From contig CAVRVW010000011.1 of NCBI GenBank assembly GCA_963724695.1, positions 372,001 to 436,000 on the forward strand: DNA of 64,000 nucleotides, in the 5' to 3' direction. The notes beneath the pieces were generated by a model. It did no database searches, was not told the origin of the DNA, and saw nothing but the letters and a program-made list of their open reading frames with translations. The translations under genes were made by a program, and so were the position numbers. Shown piece after piece: positions 9,608-19,986 of this stretch. This DNA is from CAVQFD01 sp963724695. Lineage in GTDB: Bacteria > Acidobacteriota > Vicinamibacteria > Vicinamibacterales > CAVVIG01. Each line of letters begins with the position of its first letter. The stretch's first letter is position 1.

Positions 9608-9910
9608 CTATTCGACTGGTTCAGCCGTTTCGTCCGCGGCGATACGGAGCGATCGGAGGAACCGGCGGTCGTTGGCAGTGACCTCGAAGCTTCGGCGCGG
9701 CTGCACGATGCGGGCCGGGGCCGTCACCTTGGTCATCGCGGTCGACTGCGAACGGTTCACGAAGCCGACGACGGCTTCGAGCGTTACCTTCATCTCAAAT
9801 CCCGCAGCCCGCGCCTTCTCGCGGCACGCTTCTACCTGTGGATTTTCCGCGACCGCGGCGGCGATCGCGTCGGCCAGCTCTCGGGCGAACCGGTTGACGA
9901 CGTCGTCCAT
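9608..9910 (-). CDS. Small conserved hypothetical protein
   Basis: A 100-residue soluble protein. Residues 1-35 form an acidic alpha helix (MDDVVNRFARELADAIAAAV), then a short beta-rich middle and a basic C-terminal segment. No catalytic motif is seen and the function is unknown. The ATG at 9908-9910 is supported by GGAGGGAAGCAAGG just upstream; a longer in-frame reading upstream is basic and unlikely. It is convergent with the DUF1801 gene and diverges from the mutase gene. Confidence 0.6.
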   Translation of the reverse strand: MDDVVNRFARELADAIAAAVAENPQVEACREKARAAGFEMKVTLEAVVGFVNRSQSTAMTKVTAPARIVQPRRSFEVTANDRRFLRSLRIAADETAEPVE

Positions 9911-10106
9911 CCTTGCTTCCCTCCTACGCCGCCGGGCCGGGTACCGGGGCGCTTCCCGGGTCCAGTCTGCTGTCACCGGGGCGGTGCAGAGGGACCGGGC
10001 GCCAAGTCACGTACTGTTATCGGAATAGCGTTGCAGGTAATGCAGAGTGTACGGCCAAGTTTGTTCTGTGTCAAACACTTACGGGCACGTCCGAGGCCCG
10101 CTGGGC

Positions 10107-10112
10107 TACAAT
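10107..10112 (+). promoter_or_regulatory. -10-like hexamer for the mutase gene
   Basis: TACAAT in the context CTGGGCTACAATCGG is 17 bases upstream of the ATG at 10130, so a transcript would have a very short leader. No good -35 is seen at 16-18 bases. The same GCTACA(A/C)T pattern precedes the NUDIX gene (54872-54877). The rest of the 219-base gap 9911-10129 shows nothing recognisable. Confidence 0.35.
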
Positions 10113-10129
10113 CGGGGCTGTTTCAGGCG

Positions 10130-11646
<1,517 letters not shown>

Positions 11647-11647
<1 letters not shown>

Positions 11648-12625
11648 TGCTGCTCGAGGTCTCGCGCCTGACGACGGTGTTCGACCTGCCGGGAGGCCCC
11701 GTCCCCGCCGTCGACGATGTCAGCTTCGAGGTCGGCGAGGGCGAGACGCTCTGCCTGGTCGGCGAGTCCGGCAGCGGCAAGTCGGTGACTGCGCTGTCGA
11801 TCCTCCGGCTGGTGCAGCCGCCAGGCCGGATTGCCGGCGGCAGCGTGCGCTTCAAGGGCCGCGAGCTCCTGACGCTGGCCGAACCCGACATGCGTCGGGT
11901 GCGTGGAGCGGAGATCTCGCTCATCTTCCAGGAGCCGATGACGGCGCTCAACCCCGTCTTCACGGTCGGCGACCAGATCGGGGAGGCGCTTCTCGTGCAC
12001 GGCCTCGCGACGCGCCGCGAGGCCGCGGGCGCGCGCCATCGGCTTGCTGACGGCGGTCCGTATTCCAGACGCCGCCGCCCGGGTGGACGACTACCCGCAC
12101 CAGCTGTCCGGCGGTCAGCGGCAGCGTGTGCTGATTGCGATGGCCCTCGCCTGCAAGCCGTCGCTCGTCATCGCCGATGAGCCGACGACCGCGTTGGACG
12201 TCACGATTCAAGCCGAGATTCTGGACCTCCTGCGCGAGATGAAGACCGCGCTCGGCCTTTCGCTCCTCTTGATCACACACGACCTCGGGGTGGTCGCCGA
12301 GACCGCGGACCGCGTGGCCGTGATGTACGCGGGGCGGATCGTCGAAGAGGGATCCGTCCGGTCGATCTTCGCCAACCCCCAGCATCCGTACACCCGCGGC
12401 CTGCTGGCCTCGATGCCCGGCGGATCGCGCGGCCGTTTGAAGGCGATCGAAGGGACGGTGCCGATGCTCGGCTCCCTGCCGCCCGGATGCGCCTTCAACC
12501 CGCGGTGCCCCGATCGCTTCGCGCCGTGCACGACGGCGCCCCCGCCCGAGTATGTCGTCGCCGGCAGCGCTCCACAGGCCGCGCACACCGCTCGCTGCTA
12601 CCTCCTCGACCATGCCGCTCGTTGA
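11647..12625 (+). CDS. Peptide/nickel-type ABC transporter ATPase, OppD/DppD-like
   Basis: This is a cytosolic ATP-binding subunit of an oligopeptide/dipeptide-type importer. Walker A GESGSGKS, Q-loop FQEPMTALNP, signature LSGGQRQR, Walker B LVIADEPTTALD and H-loop LLITHDLG are all present. The C-terminal peptide-transporter extension has cysteines (CAFNPRCPDRFAPC). One inserted base near 12030 splits it into two frames (repaired ARAIGLLTAVRIPD). The ATG shares the A of the mutase TGA. It overlaps the next ATPase gene by 14 bases. No permease or solute-binding gene is adjacent, so the pair is an orphan ATPase couple or acts with genes elsewhere. Confidence 0.9.
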
Positions 12626-13490
12626 GGTCTCACATCTCGTCAAGCACTTCGTCCGCGGCGGAGGATTCCTCCGCAAGGGCACGATCGTCCGCGCCGTGGA
12701 CGACGTGAGCTTCACGATCGACGAGGGCGAGACGGTCGGGCTGGTCGGTGAGTCGGGCAGCGGCAAGACGACCACCGGGCGCTGCCTGCTGCGCTTGATC
12801 GAGCCGACGTCAGGATCCGTGCGGTTCAGGGGCGAGGATGTGCTGACGTTCTCCCGCCGGCGGCTGCGCGAGGCGCGGCGCGACATGCAGATTGTCTTTC
12901 AGGATCCGTACTCGTCGCTCAACCCGCGCATGCGGGCACGGACGATCGTGGAGGAGCCGCTCGTGATTCACAAGCTGGGCGAGCCGGACGCCAGGCGCCG
13001 CCGGGTGGCGGAGCTTTTCGATCTGGTCGGCCTCGACCCTGCGCACCTCGAGCGGTATCCTCACCAGTTCAGCGGCGGGCAACGGCAGCGGATCGGCCTG
13101 GCTCGCGCGCTGGCGCTCAACCCGTCGTTCCTCGTGCTCGACGAGCCGGTCTCCGCGCTCGACGTGTCGGTGCAGGCGCAGGTGGTCAACCTGCTGATGG
13201 ACCTGCAGCAGCGGCTGAAGCTCACTTACCTCTTCGTCGCGCACGATCTCCGGCTGGTGGAGCACATCTGCAACCGCGTGGCGGTGATGTATCTGGGCAG
13301 GATCGTCGAGGTCGGCCCGGTCGAATCGCTGTTTGCGTCGCCGCAGCATCCGTACACGCGGGCGCTCCTGTCGGCGATCCCGGTGCCGGATCCTGACGCA
13401 CCGCGCAATCGGATCGTCCTGGACCCGGCCGCCATCAACCGCGACGCGCAGCTCCGCGAGGTCTCGACGGGACACTTTGCGGCCGTCTAG
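12612..13490 (+). CDS. Peptide-type ABC transporter ATPase, OppF/DppF-like
   Basis: An intact 292-residue partner of the preceding ATPase. It has Walker A GESGSGKTT, Q-loop VFQDPYSSLNPRM (typical of OppF), signature FSGGQRQR, Walker B FLVLDEPVSALD and FVAHDLRLVEH. The conserved OppF C-terminal NPYTRALLSAIP-type segment reads HPYTRALLSAIPVPDP. The ATG at 12612 lies inside the end of the OppD-like gene, supporting co-translation. OppD and OppF normally form a heterodimer energising an OppBC channel. Confidence 0.9.
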   Translation: MPLVEVSHLVKHFVRGGGFLRKGTIVRAVDDVSFTIDEGETVGLVGESGSGKTTTGRCLLRLIEPTSGSVRFRGEDVLTFSRRRLREARRDMQIVFQDPYSSLNPRMRARTIVEEPLVIHKLGEPDARRRRVAELFDLVGLDPAHLERYPHQFSGGQRQRIGLARALALNPSFLVLDEPVSALDVSVQAQVVNLLMDLQQRLKLTYLFVAHDLRLVEHICNRVAVMYLGRIVEVGPVESLFASPQHPYTRALLSAIPVPDPDAPRNRIVLDPAAINRDAQLREVSTGHFAAV

Positions 13491-13506
13491 CGACGGCCGA
13501 ACGTTC

Positions 13507-14620
13507 CTAAGAGATTCCTTTCTGGAACGCGGCAATCTCTGACGCCGAGACCGTGACGCTCACGACGGCGGGGTTGCCGCCGCCCTTGGCGGCTCGATCT
13601 GCACCGAGCCCTCTGGCGCCGCCGGATGCAGACACCTGCGGCAGACTGTTTCTCCTGCGCGGTCGTCGGCTTTGTCGTCGTGAGGCCCAGGCTGGTTCTC
13701 GGCTTGGGCTCTTCCTTCTTCGCGGGCTCCTTGCCGCCACCGGTCAGCCCGGCCGACCCTTCGGTGACGACGGCGATCGAGGTGATCGGCGCGGGCTCGT
13801 ACTTGACGCTGGCGTCGAATCGCGCTTTCGCGAGGGCGGTGGTCTTCGAGGACGCCGCGAGGCGCCCGATGGCCGTGATGCGCTCCTTGGTCTCGGGGTG
13901 CGACGCGAAGAGGCCGTTCCGTTCCTGCGCGTCCTTGTTGCGCTCTGACAGCCGCGTCAGGAAGCCGCCGAGCGTGCCGGCGGCGTAGCCGCTCTTCTGC
14001 GTGAGCTGGACCGACAGCCGGTCGGCGTCCATCTCGTCGCCGCGGTCGAATGCGTTCTCGATGATGTTGCTGTAGGCGGCGTTCGCCACCTGGCCGAGCA
14101 CGGCGGCGCGGCTGGCGGCCGCCTCCGCCGCCAGCTTCGTGACGTTGCCCTTTTGCAGCGCGTTGATCGTGTGCTTGCGGACCACGTGTCCGATCTCGTG
14201 GCCGAGCACGCCGGCGAGCTCCGCCTCGCTGTCCACGAGCCCGAGCGCGCCCCTGGTGATGTGCACGAAGCCGCCGGGCGCCGCGAATGCGTTGACGCCG
14301 TCGGTGTCGAGCACGACGAAGGTCCAGGCGAGCTTCGGCCGCTCCGACTGCTGCGCCAGCAGCGTCCCCACCAGCGTCACGTACTTGTGGATCGCCGGAT
14401 CCTGCACGACGCCGAACCGCGTACGGATCTGCGTGCTGACGTCAGCGCCGATCTGACGCTCTTCTTCCTCGGAGAAGGTGAGGTCGTCCAGCTTCTGTTT
14501 GGCCTCCTGGGCCTGCTGCACCTTCTTCAACGCGCCGCCAAGGCCGCCGAGCTGGGCCGAGGCCGGATCAGCCGAGCCGAGCACCATCGAGACAGCGACG
14601 ACGGTCATCATGGGCTTCAT
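13507..14620 (-). CDS. M48-family zinc metalloprotease, secreted
   Basis: This is a periplasmic M48 (Oma1/BepA-like) peptidase of about 371 residues. It has a signal peptide (residues 1-22), QLGGLGGALKKV, then the catalytic zinc motif HEIGH with the third ligand region DEMDADRLS, and a lysine-rich linker. The fold family degrades or chaperones misassembled outer-membrane proteins. A frame break near 13630 separates the body from its true C-terminus, which ends SVTVSASEIAAFQKGIS with the stop at 13507. The ATG overlaps the TGA of the cyclase gene (ATGA), making the cyclase-protease pair an operon. Confidence 0.85.
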
Positions 14621-16671
14621 ACGCCTCGCTCCTCCGGCGCGTCCGAAAGGACCCGCCCTGCTTCAACTCCAGGCGCTGCGCGGCCGACCACTTCGAAGAT
14701 TGCCACCGGCATCGTCTTGCCCTTGACGACGACGTCGCCAAGCGGCCGGATCACGTAGCGTCCCGTCAGCTGCGCGCGTGTCGACTCGCTGATGATGATG
14801 CGCGACGCGTACTGCTTGTTGAGCGACTCGAGCCGAGCGCCCAAGTTTACCGCGTCGCCGATCACCGTGTAGCTCATGATGGCCTCGGACCCGATGTTGC
14901 CCGCGATCATCGCTCCGGTATTGATCCCGATGCCGATGTCGAGCTCGGCTCTTCCCTCTGCCCTCCACCCCGCGTTCAGCCGACCGAGCTCATCCACCAT
15001 GTCGAGGGCGCACGCGACGGCGTGGTCGGCATGGTCGCGATCGTCGAGCGGCGCTCCGAAGAGCGCCATCACCATGTCGCCGACGAACTTGTCGAGCGTG
15101 CCCTTGTGCGCAAAGACGAGATCCACCATGCGGGTGAAGTACTCGTTGAGCATCCCGACGATTTCCTCGGGCTGCCCGCGCTCCGAGACCGTGGTGAAAC
15201 CGCGGATGTCCGAGAAGAGCACGGTCATCTCGCGGCGCGTGCCGCCGAGCCGCGCACGGCTCGGATCGGCCACCAGCTGCTCGTAGACGTCCTTCGAGAC
15301 GTACTGCCCGAAGAGCCGCTTCATCTTCCGCTTTTCGCGGCCTTCGACGAAGTACTGGTACCCGACGCCGCCGAACAAGGCGAGCGCCATAGCGAGTATC
15401 GGCTGCGTCAAATTCAGCCAGTAGCCAGCCGCGAACAGGCGCATCGTCGCCCACGTGAAGACGGCGGCCGCGAGCAACGCGACAGCGCTCGCCCACCACG
15501 CCGGCAGAACGGCGGCGATCAGCCCGACAGCCATCGCGCCGCCCACGACCGTCGCCAGCCGGGCGCCACCGCCCGCAGGCGTCATGAACCGGCCCGAGAG
15601 CACATCGTCCGCGACGGCAGCATGCACCTGGATGCCGGGCATCCGGCCACCCGCGAACGGCGTCTCGAAGACGTCGAAGAGCCCCGCACCGGTCACGCCG
15701 ACGAACACGATCTTGTCGCGGAACGCCGAGGGGTCGATCTTCGGCGCCGCGCCGGAGGCAATCTGCTCCTCGGAATAAAGGAGATCGTAGAACGCGTAGC
15801 GTGGGTACGGGCGGCTCTCGAGGTCGGCGAGGAGCGCCGGCCCGCGAAAGTTGACGAGCCCCCATTGATAGGCGGTCACGCCTTCGGCGCTCCGGATTTC
15901 GCGCCAGTCGAGCGGCATCACGCGATCGCCGAGCCTCAGTCCCCGGGCGTCCATCCTGACGGCTTCCGGAGAAATGCCGGCCGCGCGCAGCGCGCCGGCC
16001 AGGCCGAGCGAGGGCAGGCTGACGCCGCGGGATCGCACGAACGGCACCGTGTGCCTGAGCGGCCCATCCGGGTCGAGGACGAACAGGTTGTGCCCGAACC
16101 CCGCGACGGCGGCGGCCAGGTCCGGATACGGCGGAAAGACCACGCGGCGCTCGGTGATGCCCGGGCCGCCTGGCGCGAACCCGGGGTCTGGAATGATCGG
16201 CACATCGGCGTCGCCTTCGTAGGTGGCGTCGGCCAGCGTCAGGACGTTGCCGGCCTTGCGGACCGCCTCGGCGAAGGCCGCGTCGGACTCCGCGCCCGTC
16301 CACGTGGATCCCGCGAACGGAAAGCCGAGCGCGGTGTCCGGGTCCGCGAAGTTGACGTCGTACAGGATCACCTTGGGAGCTGCGCGCGCCAGGTAGTCGA
16401 GCAGCCCCGCATGGACCACGCGCGGCCAGGGCCAGCGGCCCGCGAACGGCTGCAGGTTGCGGAGCGAGTACTCGTCGATCTCGATGAGCGCGATGTCCTG
16501 CCGGGCCGTCGAGGGCCGGGCCGTGGCCGCCAGGCGCCAGTCGTAGGTGCGCATCTCGACGGTCTGCAGCAGGCTGGTTCCGCTGCGGCCGGCAAGGAGC
16601 AGATTCAGCGCGAGCACGATGCCGGCGGCGACAGTGCCGATGAGCGTGCCCGCGATGATCTTTCGCGCCAT
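14617..16671 (-). CDS. CHASE2-domain class III adenylate/guanylate cyclase
   Basis: The intact 684-residue membrane cyclase has an N-terminal membrane segment (residues about 5-27), an extracytoplasmic CHASE2 sensor (about 35-330; DIALIEIDEYSLRNL, GRWPWPR), three membrane helices (about 365-450) and a C-terminal cyclase homology domain. The metal-binding aspartates sit in LFSDIRGF and DKFVGDMVMALFG, and the transition-state Asn/Arg lie in GDAVNLGARLE; all catalytic positions are kept. Lys/Asp purine-specifying residues were not assigned, so cAMP is likely but not certain. The ATG at 16669-16671 shares one base with the stop of the MBL gene. The C-terminal tail contains a GC palindrome also found at 25785. 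Confidence 0.9.
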   Translation of the reverse strand: MARKIIAGTLIGTVAAGIVLALNLLLAGRSGTSLLQTVEMRTYDWRLAATARPSTARQDIALIEIDEYSLRNLQPFAGRWPWPRVVHAGLLDYLARAAPKVILYDVNFADPDTALGFPFAGSTWTGAESDAAFAEAVRKAGNVLTLADATYEGDADVPIIPDPGFAPGGPGITERRVVFPPYPDLAAAVAGFGHNLFVLDPDGPLRHTVPFVRSRGVSLPSLGLAGALRAAGISPEAVRMDARGLRLGDRVMPLDWREIRSAEGVTAYQWGLVNFRGPALLADLESRPYPRYAFYDLLYSEEQIASGAAPKIDPSAFRDKIVFVGVTGAGLFDVFETPFAGGRMPGIQVHAAVADDVLSGRFMTPAGGGARLATVVGGAMAVGLIAAVLPAWWASAVALLAAAVFTWATMRLFAAGYWLNLTQPILAMALALFGGVGYQYFVEGREKRKMKRLFGQYVSKDVYEQLVADPSRARLGGTRREMTVLFSDIRGFTTVSERGQPEEIVGMLNEYFTRMVDLVFAHKGTLDKFVGDMVMALFGAPLDDRDHADHAVACALDMVDELGRLNAGWRAEGRAELDIGIGINTGAMIAGNIGSEAIMSYTVIGDAVNLGARLESLNKQYASRIIISESTRAQLTGRYVIRPLGDVVVKGKTMPVAIFEVVGRAAPGVEAGRVLSDAPEERGV
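14637..14662. repeat. REP-like GC palindrome inside the cyclase gene
   Basis: A GC-rich imperfect palindrome around GTCCGAAAGGAC; 24 of 26 bases match the copy at 25785-25810. It codes for the last residues of the cyclase (GRVLSDAP), downstream of the catalytic domain. Confidence 0.55.
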
Positions 16672-17477
16672 CAAATGCTGAAGCTCGCGCCTTCGCGCGC
16701 TGCGGTCGTGGCCGGGAACACGCGCCGGGCCCGCGCCTCGATGTCGGCCACGTCGGCGTCGCTTCGTCCCGGCTTGTGGTGAAACAGCCAGAGGTGACCT
16801 GCGCCAGCGGCCGACGCAAAGTCGGCGCACTGGTGCCAGTTGCTGTGTCCCCAGCCGGCGTGCCGAGGCGACTCCTCAGGGGTCAGGTGCGCGTCGTAAA
16901 TCACGGCGGCCGCATTCTGCGCAAACGCCGCCAGCCCATCGTCGATGTCGAGGTTGCCGAACTCGTGGTCGGTCGCATAGACGAGGTCTCCGCCGCCGCA
17001 GCGAATCCGATAGGCGAACGCGCCGCCAGGATGGGCGAGCGGGTGGGCCTCGACGTGGAAGCCACCGATGCGCAGCTCGCCCACGTCGACGGTCGTGATT
17101 GCCGTCGATGACGCGAGCTCGCCGAACGGCTTCGGGAAGAACGGCGGCGCGAACAACCCGTGGAGGGCGGCGCCCGTCCATTCGGCCAGGCGTGGCGCCC
17201 AGAGCCTCGGCGCCCAGCCGGGGCTGAAGAACGGCGCGAAGAACGGCAGACCCTGCACGTGATCCCAGTGGTAGTGGGACAGCAGAATGTCGACGGGGCG
17301 CGGGGTCTTGCCGAGCGCCATGCCGAGACCCGCGATGCCCGTGCCGGCGTCAAGGATGAGCACGGCGCCGCTCGCGTCGTCCCGGATCTCGAGACAGGGC
17401 GTATTGCACCCGTAACCCACGGTTTCGGCCGTGGCCCAGGGCACCGATCCGCGCACGCCCCAGAATGTGACTCGCAT
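16671..17477 (-). CDS. Metallo-beta-lactamase-fold hydrolase (RNase Z/phosphodiesterase-like)
   Basis: An intact 268-residue cytosolic protein without signal peptide. It opens MRVTFWGVRGSVPW, typical of the MBL branch near cyclic-nucleotide phosphodiesterases and RNase Z. The metal motif is SHYHWDHVQG; further ligands include DAGTG, ATDHEF and FHHKPG. Position directly upstream of, and overlapping, a class III cyclase gene makes a cyclic-nucleotide phosphodiesterase role attractive, but that is inference. The ATG at 17475-17477 is 25 bases from the divergent DUF4159 gene. Confidence 0.8.
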   Translation of the reverse strand: MRVTFWGVRGSVPWATAETVGYGCNTPCLEIRDDASGAVLILDAGTGIAGLGMALGKTPRPVDILLSHYHWDHVQGLPFFAPFFSPGWAPRLWAPRLAEWTGAALHGLFAPPFFPKPFGELASSTAITTVDVGELRIGGFHVEAHPLAHPGGAFAYRIRCGGGDLVYATDHEFGNLDIDDGLAAFAQNAAAVIYDAHLTPEESPRHAGWGHSNWHQCADFASAAGAGHLWLFHHKPGRSDADVADIEARARRVFPATTAAREGASFSI

Positions 17478-17501
17478 GGTAGACGCTAGTAGACTACACG
17501 C

Positions 17502-18332
17502 ATGAACGCCCCGCGACGGCGTCCGGCTCTTCGCCTGATCATCGCTTTGAGCGGCGCCATCGTGCTGGCCGCCTCGATCGCGAGCGCCCAGCGCGGCGGC
17601 CGATTCAACTCGTTCCGGCTTGCCACCGCCGACAGCTTCGACGGCGCATTCAACTTCTGCCGGGTGGCGTTTCCCCAGGCCTCGAACGGCGACGGCGGCG
17701 ACTGGCAGGTCGACTATCCGGACGCGGACCGCAACCTCTCGGTGCGCCTGGCCGAGCTCACCAAGGCGCCGGTCAGCATGGACTCCCGCAACGAGCCCAA
17801 CCATCTGATCGTGCGGTTGACGGACCCGGAGATGTTCCGTTGCCCGTTCATCATGATGACCGAGGTCGGGAGCATCTTCATCGGCGAGGACGAGGCCGTG
17901 GCGCTCCGCGAGTACCTGCAGAAGGGCGGGTTCCTCTGGGCCGACGACTTCTGGGGCGAGTACGCGTGGGCGGTGTGGGAGAGCCAGATCAGGAAGGTGT
18001 TGCCGTCCGGCGCTTACCCGCTCGTGGAGCTCCCGAAGGAGCACACGATGTTCCATCAGGTCTACCAGGTCCCGAAGGTCCCGCAGATCCCGTCGATCAA
18101 CTTCTGGCGTGGCAGCGGCGGCGACACCTACGAGCGATCGGGCCCAAGGGGCATCGCGACCGCGCGCGCCATTCTCGACGAGCATCAGCGCGTGATGGTC
18201 CTCATCACCCACAACACGGACGTCGGCGACTCGTTCGAGCACGAGATGCGCGACCGCGAGTACTTCATCACCTTCTCGGTCGACGGCTACGCGCTGGGCA
18301 TCAACGCGATCATCTACGCGATGACGCACTAG
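17502..18332 (+). CDS. Secreted DUF4159-domain protein
   Basis: An intact 276-residue protein with an N-terminal signal/anchor (LIIALSGAIVLAASIASAQ) and a full DUF4159 domain. Characteristic stretches are RCPFIMMTEVGSIFIGEDE, LREYLQKGGFLWADDFWG and NTDVGDSFEHE. The domain is distantly like class I glutamine-amidotransferase folds and often sits in MoxR/VWA-type gene clusters; its biochemical role is not known. It diverges from the MBL gene with only 24 bases between start codons. Confidence 0.85.
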   Translation: MNAPRRRPALRLIIALSGAIVLAASIASAQRGGRFNSFRLATADSFDGAFNFCRVAFPQASNGDGGDWQVDYPDADRNLSVRLAELTKAPVSMDSRNEPNHLIVRLTDPEMFRCPFIMMTEVGSIFIGEDEAVALREYLQKGGFLWADDFWGEYAWAVWESQIRKVLPSGAYPLVELPKEHTMFHQVYQVPKVPQIPSINFWRGSGGDTYERSGPRGIATARAILDEHQRVMVLITHNTDVGDSFEHEMRDREYFITFSVDGYALGINAIIYAMTH

Positions 18333-18354
18333 AGCGGCTTTCACTTCGGTCTGG

Positions 18355-19977
18355 TCAGCGGAGCGAATAGACGCGGCCGGAGCCGTCCTCGTGCTCGAGG
18401 CGCAGGCCGTCCTCGAAGCGGCGCAGTCGGTCCTCCACCGCAGGCCAATCGCCCGGCCGGTAGTAGTCCTCGTGAACGACGACGTAGCGGACGCCCAGCC
18501 GCCGGAGGTGCTCGAGGCTCTCCTCGTCTGGGAAGCTCCTGAGCTGCCGAAACAGCAGCTCGTGCCTCGGCGGGCGGAACCCGCTGTAGCCGTGCACGGT
18601 CTTCTGCCAGTGCGCCATCGAGTGGAGCATGTACTCGGCCTGGCGGCGTTCCCATCCGGGCTCGTCCGCGCGGGGCACGGGCACTTCGGCGATCGCAAAC
18701 GGCTTGGGCTGCGCGTCGAGCCAGCGATCAACGGACGGGATCTCGACGTGGTACTCGGTGGTCGCGAGCGGCGCGACAGCGAACTCGCAGACGAGCAGGG
18801 CACCGACGCCGGCGGCGGCGGCCATGCGCATCCGGGGACGCCAGCGAACGCTCGCACGTTCGAACCCCATGGCGGCGAGCACGGCGAGCCCGAGAACGCC
18901 GAGCAGCGTGAAGCGCGACGGCACGCGGATGAAATTGAGGCCCGGGAGCCAGTAGACCGCGGGCCACAAGCCGATCGGAGGTCCCGCGGCGAGCCACACG
19001 CTCACCAGAGTCGCCAGCAGGTAGAACAGCCGCGTGCGCGCTCCGGCCGCTCTCAGCCATGGCACGAAGGCGAGGAGGGACAGCACGATCGGCACGTAGC
19101 CGGGAAACAGGAATGCCCGGGCCGTTTCGTTGATCCATCTCGCATCGAACAGGCCCAGCACGAACCGGTGGACGTAGGTCGGCGAGGCCAGGAAGCTCGC
19201 GGCGTTGGCCGGCGGATAATCGCCGAGCGATCGCCTGAGCCCCATTTCCTGCTGCACCAGCAGATACGGCACGACGGAGAGGATCGCCGGCAGCGCCAGA
19301 AGAACACCGACGACGCCGACGTCCTTCGCGCGGCGCGCCAGATCGAGTGGCGCGCCGGCGAATCCCTTGTAAACCGCCAGGCCTGCCATCGCGAGCGCTG
19401 CGAACACGGCGCCGTGTCCGCTCGACAGCGCCTGGAGCGAAAAGAACAGGATGGCCAGCCGCAGATCCCTGGGACGCCCGCGATCGAAATAGCCGTGGAG
19501 GTACGCCAGCGCGAACGGCAGCCAGTGCACCGTCAGGTGCCCCTGGCTGATGCGCAGGAACCGCGGCGGCGCGAATGCGAATACGAGCCCGGCCAGAAAC
19601 GCCGCCGGCGCACTCAGACCCAGCCGCCGCGCGAGGACGAACGCGCCGAGACCGCACAGCACACACGACAGCAGCGCCACGACGTTGACCGCCAGGACAG
19701 GGTTGTCCGTGAGCCAGAGGATCGGGGCGGCCACCAGCGCGTTGCCGAGCATGTTCTCGGAGTACGCGAGCGTGAGCCGCTCAGGGTAGTAGATGTTGGC
19801 GTCGAAGATCGACAGCGGCTGGGTGACGAGCGCGTGGGCGTCCCAGCTGAACATCCACATGATCAGGTACGCGTCCGGGTCGGCCGACAGCGCCCGCGTG
19901 GCTGGGGCGACGCTGATTGGATACGTCAGGAGGAGGGTGAGCGCCAGGTACCCGAGCGCAGCCAGGAGCGTGGGCAT
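18355..19977 (-). CDS. Polytopic GT-C-like membrane protein
   Basis: An intact 540-residue protein with about 10-12 membrane helices and a soluble C-terminal domain (from about residue 430). The first periplasmic loop has the acidic pattern ADPDAYLIMWMFSWD, as in GT-C glycosyltransferases that use polyprenyl-linked sugars. IYYPERLTLAYSENMLGNA and the GYSGFRPPRHELLF stretch are typical of uncharacterised acidobacterial relatives. The acceptor and donor are unknown. The gene lies 9 bases from the GH13 gene on the same strand. Confidence 0.7.
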   Translation of the reverse strand: MPTLLAALGYLALTLLLTYPISVAPATRALSADPDAYLIMWMFSWDAHALVTQPLSIFDANIYYPERLTLAYSENMLGNALVAAPILWLTDNPVLAVNVVALLSCVLCGLGAFVLARRLGLSAPAAFLAGLVFAFAPPRFLRISQGHLTVHWLPFALAYLHGYFDRGRPRDLRLAILFFSLQALSSGHGAVFAALAMAGLAVYKGFAGAPLDLARRAKDVGVVGVLLALPAILSVVPYLLVQQEMGLRRSLGDYPPANAASFLASPTYVHRFVLGLFDARWINETARAFLFPGYVPIVLSLLAFVPWLRAAGARTRLFYLLATLVSVWLAAGPPIGLWPAVYWLPGLNFIRVPSRFTLLGVLGLAVLAAMGFERASVRWRPRMRMAAAAGVGALLVCEFAVAPLATTEYHVEIPSVDRWLDAQPKPFAIAEVPVPRADEPGWERRQAEYMLHSMAHWQKTVHGYSGFRPPRHELLFRQLRSFPDEESLEHLRRLGVRYVVVHEDYYRPGDWPAVEDRLRRFEDGLRLEHEDGSGRVYSLR

Positions 19978-19986
19978 GCGCCGGGC

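Noticed and set aside
16671..18857. A 728-residue minus-strand open frame and several other long antisense frames (for example plus 15022-16782, plus 18391-20262, plus 2139-3821, plus 9913-12180)
   Set aside because: They are Arg/Pro/Gly-rich shadows of real genes on the other strand or frame; GC-rich codon use keeps antisense frames open. Only the MRVTFW start within 16671-17477 shows a real protein.
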